Assembly (NCBI RefSeq): GCF_029318685.1
Contig: NZ_CP119677.1
Span: 3,215,001-3,279,000, forward strand
Direction of reading: 5' to 3'
DNA: 64,000 nt
DNA from: Ruminiclostridium papyrosolvens DSM 2782
Lineage (GTDB): Bacteria > Bacillota > Clostridia > Acetivibrionales > DSM-1351
Made by a program: the position numbers and the translations under genes. Shown here piece by piece: positions 63,001 to 64,000 of the stretch (positions are counted from its first letter, which is position 1; the number at the start of each line of letters is the position of its first letter). Under the pieces are notes generated by a model. That model did no database searches. It saw nothing but the letters and a program-made list of their open reading frames with translations, and was not told the origin of the DNA.

Positions 63001-63753
63001 TCAAGTTGCTTCTTTCTTAGGCTGACTTTTACTTATCTTTTCCTTAATATTAGGGAATAAAAAAATCAATAACTTTATTAATGGCATTAAAATAAAATAC
63101 TTTATTATTAGATTAAATGTTCCCAAAATAGGCATCGCATAATTATAGAATAATCTTTTTGTATAAACTAACTGAAGTCTTTCTATAAAGAACAGTTCAA
63201 TTTTAATCATTTTAAGACTAAACTTAGAATTAGAAATTTTTATTTTAGAGCATGGGTTAAAAGCAACATCATTAACAAAAAAAGCTAAAGCCTCAACTTG
63301 TGAAACACTATCTAAAAAGTTTAATCCAACTTCCTTTCGTATAGTTCTTAGCATTTCAGCCATTAAATATAGCGATAAACCTTCATCATAGTATTTACAT
63401 TTTTCTACCAACGGATTAGATGAAAATTCTCTAAAAAAAACATATTGTTTATACAATTTTTTGGAACCATACAATAACAGAGAAGATCCTACATCAAAAA
63501 ATGATTTCTTCATTTCTTCAGCATTTTTAAATTGCTTCTTATTCATTTGAGAGAATACATTTTCTAAAAGTTCAATGAATTTTATGTATTGTTGCTTTTT
63601 TGCTTCATACTTTTTCAAATGAAGCTCATTTCTTTTTCCCATTAAATATATTAAAAATGAAACAATTATCGAAAAAAGAGCAACTTGTTCCGCTTTTAGT
63701 TTTGATATTGCCTTTAGTATTTCTATTAATTTATTATTCACCTCTGAAATCAT
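63001..63753 (-). CDS. Hypothetical protein with membrane segments at both ends
   Basis: 250 residues from ATG 63753 (MISEVNNKLIEI) with GGAGAT upstream. One N-terminal helix (QVALFSIIVSFLIYLMG), a long Lys/Glu-rich helical middle with a coiled-coil-like start, then a hydrophobic C-terminal pair (PILGTFNLIIKYFILMPLIKLLIFLF) and a Lys-rich tail. Family not recognised. The very low G+C and lysine-rich composition fit recently acquired DNA. Confidence 0.55.
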   Translation of the reverse strand: MISEVNNKLIEILKAISKLKAEQVALFSIIVSFLIYLMGKRNELHLKKYEAKKQQYIKFIELLENVFSQMNKKQFKNAEEMKKSFFDVGSSLLLYGSKKLYKQYVFFREFSSNPLVEKCKYYDEGLSLYLMAEMLRTIRKEVGLNFLDSVSQVEALAFFVNDVAFNPCSKIKISNSKFSLKMIKIELFFIERLQLVYTKRLFYNYAMPILGTFNLIIKYFILMPLIKLLIFLFPNIKEKISKSQPKKEAT

Positions 63754-63906
63754 TTGTATATCTCCAATCATTACAAATAATCTTAAAAACCCTGCATTAA
63801 TATAATTATTGCTTTTACGAACTACTTCTTAACAGCCAACACCAATATAATACAATTATACATATTCCTGTTAAGACGAACAATAGAGAAGAGTAAAGAT
63901 AGTACA

Positions 63907-64000
63907 CTATTTTTTCAATGATTGATTCCCGTTAAACTTGATTTTTGATTGGTCTGCAGTTTTAATTTCTACATTTCCGGTCATTAACTCAGCAATAGCA
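63907..64000 (-). CDS. C-terminal end of a gene running in from the right, partial
   Basis: An open minus-strand frame enters at base 64000 and ends at 63907-63909. Its 30 residues read AIAELMTGNVEIKTADQSKI to NQSLKK. Too little is present to assign a family. Confidence 0.4.
   Translation of the reverse strand, partial: AIAELMTGNVEIKTADQSKIKFNGNQSLKK

Overview
This is a low-GC, clostridial-type chromosome segment. The closest fit is a mesophilic, cellulolytic, nitrogen-fixing Ruminiclostridium (Clostridium cellulolyticum / C. papyrosolvens type). Three things point there: a secreted CE2-like esterase with a type I dockerin whose recognition positions are Ala-Leu and Ala-Met rather than Ser-Thr; a nif operon of C. 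pasteurianum architecture (nifI1-nifI2 between nifH and nifD, a NifD with a mid-protein insertion, a NifN-NifB fusion, a split homocitrate synthase); and a Re-type citrate synthase next to aconitase. Most genes lie on the minus strand.

Layout. 1-2.0 kb: the 5' part of a secreted Kelch protein whose frame is broken at a run of nine G, then a decayed serine recombinase. 2.1-6.3 kb: an esterase, then a TetR/ABC exporter operon with two operator-like palindromes. 6.4-16.5 kb: the cellulosomal esterase, 5-formyl-THF cyclo-ligase, SAH hydrolase with an MTA/SAH deaminase, a free CBM25-like protein, and rRNA/tRNA-modification genes. 16.6 kb: tRNA-Glu(CTC). 16.8-20.9 kb: Re-citrate synthase, aconitase and a GntR regulator, with a 26-bp near-palindrome over the -10 box. 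21.2 kb: a chemoreceptor. 22.5-29.2 kb: purEFMNHD without purC. 29.3-30.7 kb: a carrier protein and a small zinc-ribbon protein.

30.8-46.4 kb is the nitrogen-fixation island. One long minus-strand series runs nifH-nifI1-nifI2-nifD-nifK-nifE-nifNB-[2Fe-2S] ferredoxin-nifV(omega)-nifV(alpha)-modA-modB-modC, joining the Mo-nitrogenase, its post-translational switch, cofactor synthesis, homocitrate supply and molybdate uptake. Two tandem terminator-like hairpins precede nifH. A divergent two-gene operon holds an AnfO-like protein, although no Fe-only nitrogenase genes are in the window, and an unrecognised protein with six 'YESG' repeats and a CxxCxxCxxC tail. Its promoter appears to run straight into a strong intrinsic terminator.

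46.7-54.7 kb: an NlpC/P60 cell-wall hydrolase, then a polyol-type dehydrogenase, a ribose-family sugar ABC transporter and a ROK repressor, with a shared motif upstream of three transcription units. 55-64 kb is accessory and partly decayed: small membrane proteins, an exonuclease, an S66 peptidase, an ECF sigma/anti-sigma pair, an S51 peptidase, acetyltransferases, an Xre/DUF2975 pair, several coding remnants and a guaA-3'-end-like scar. No rRNA genes, CRISPR arrays or intact transposase were seen.
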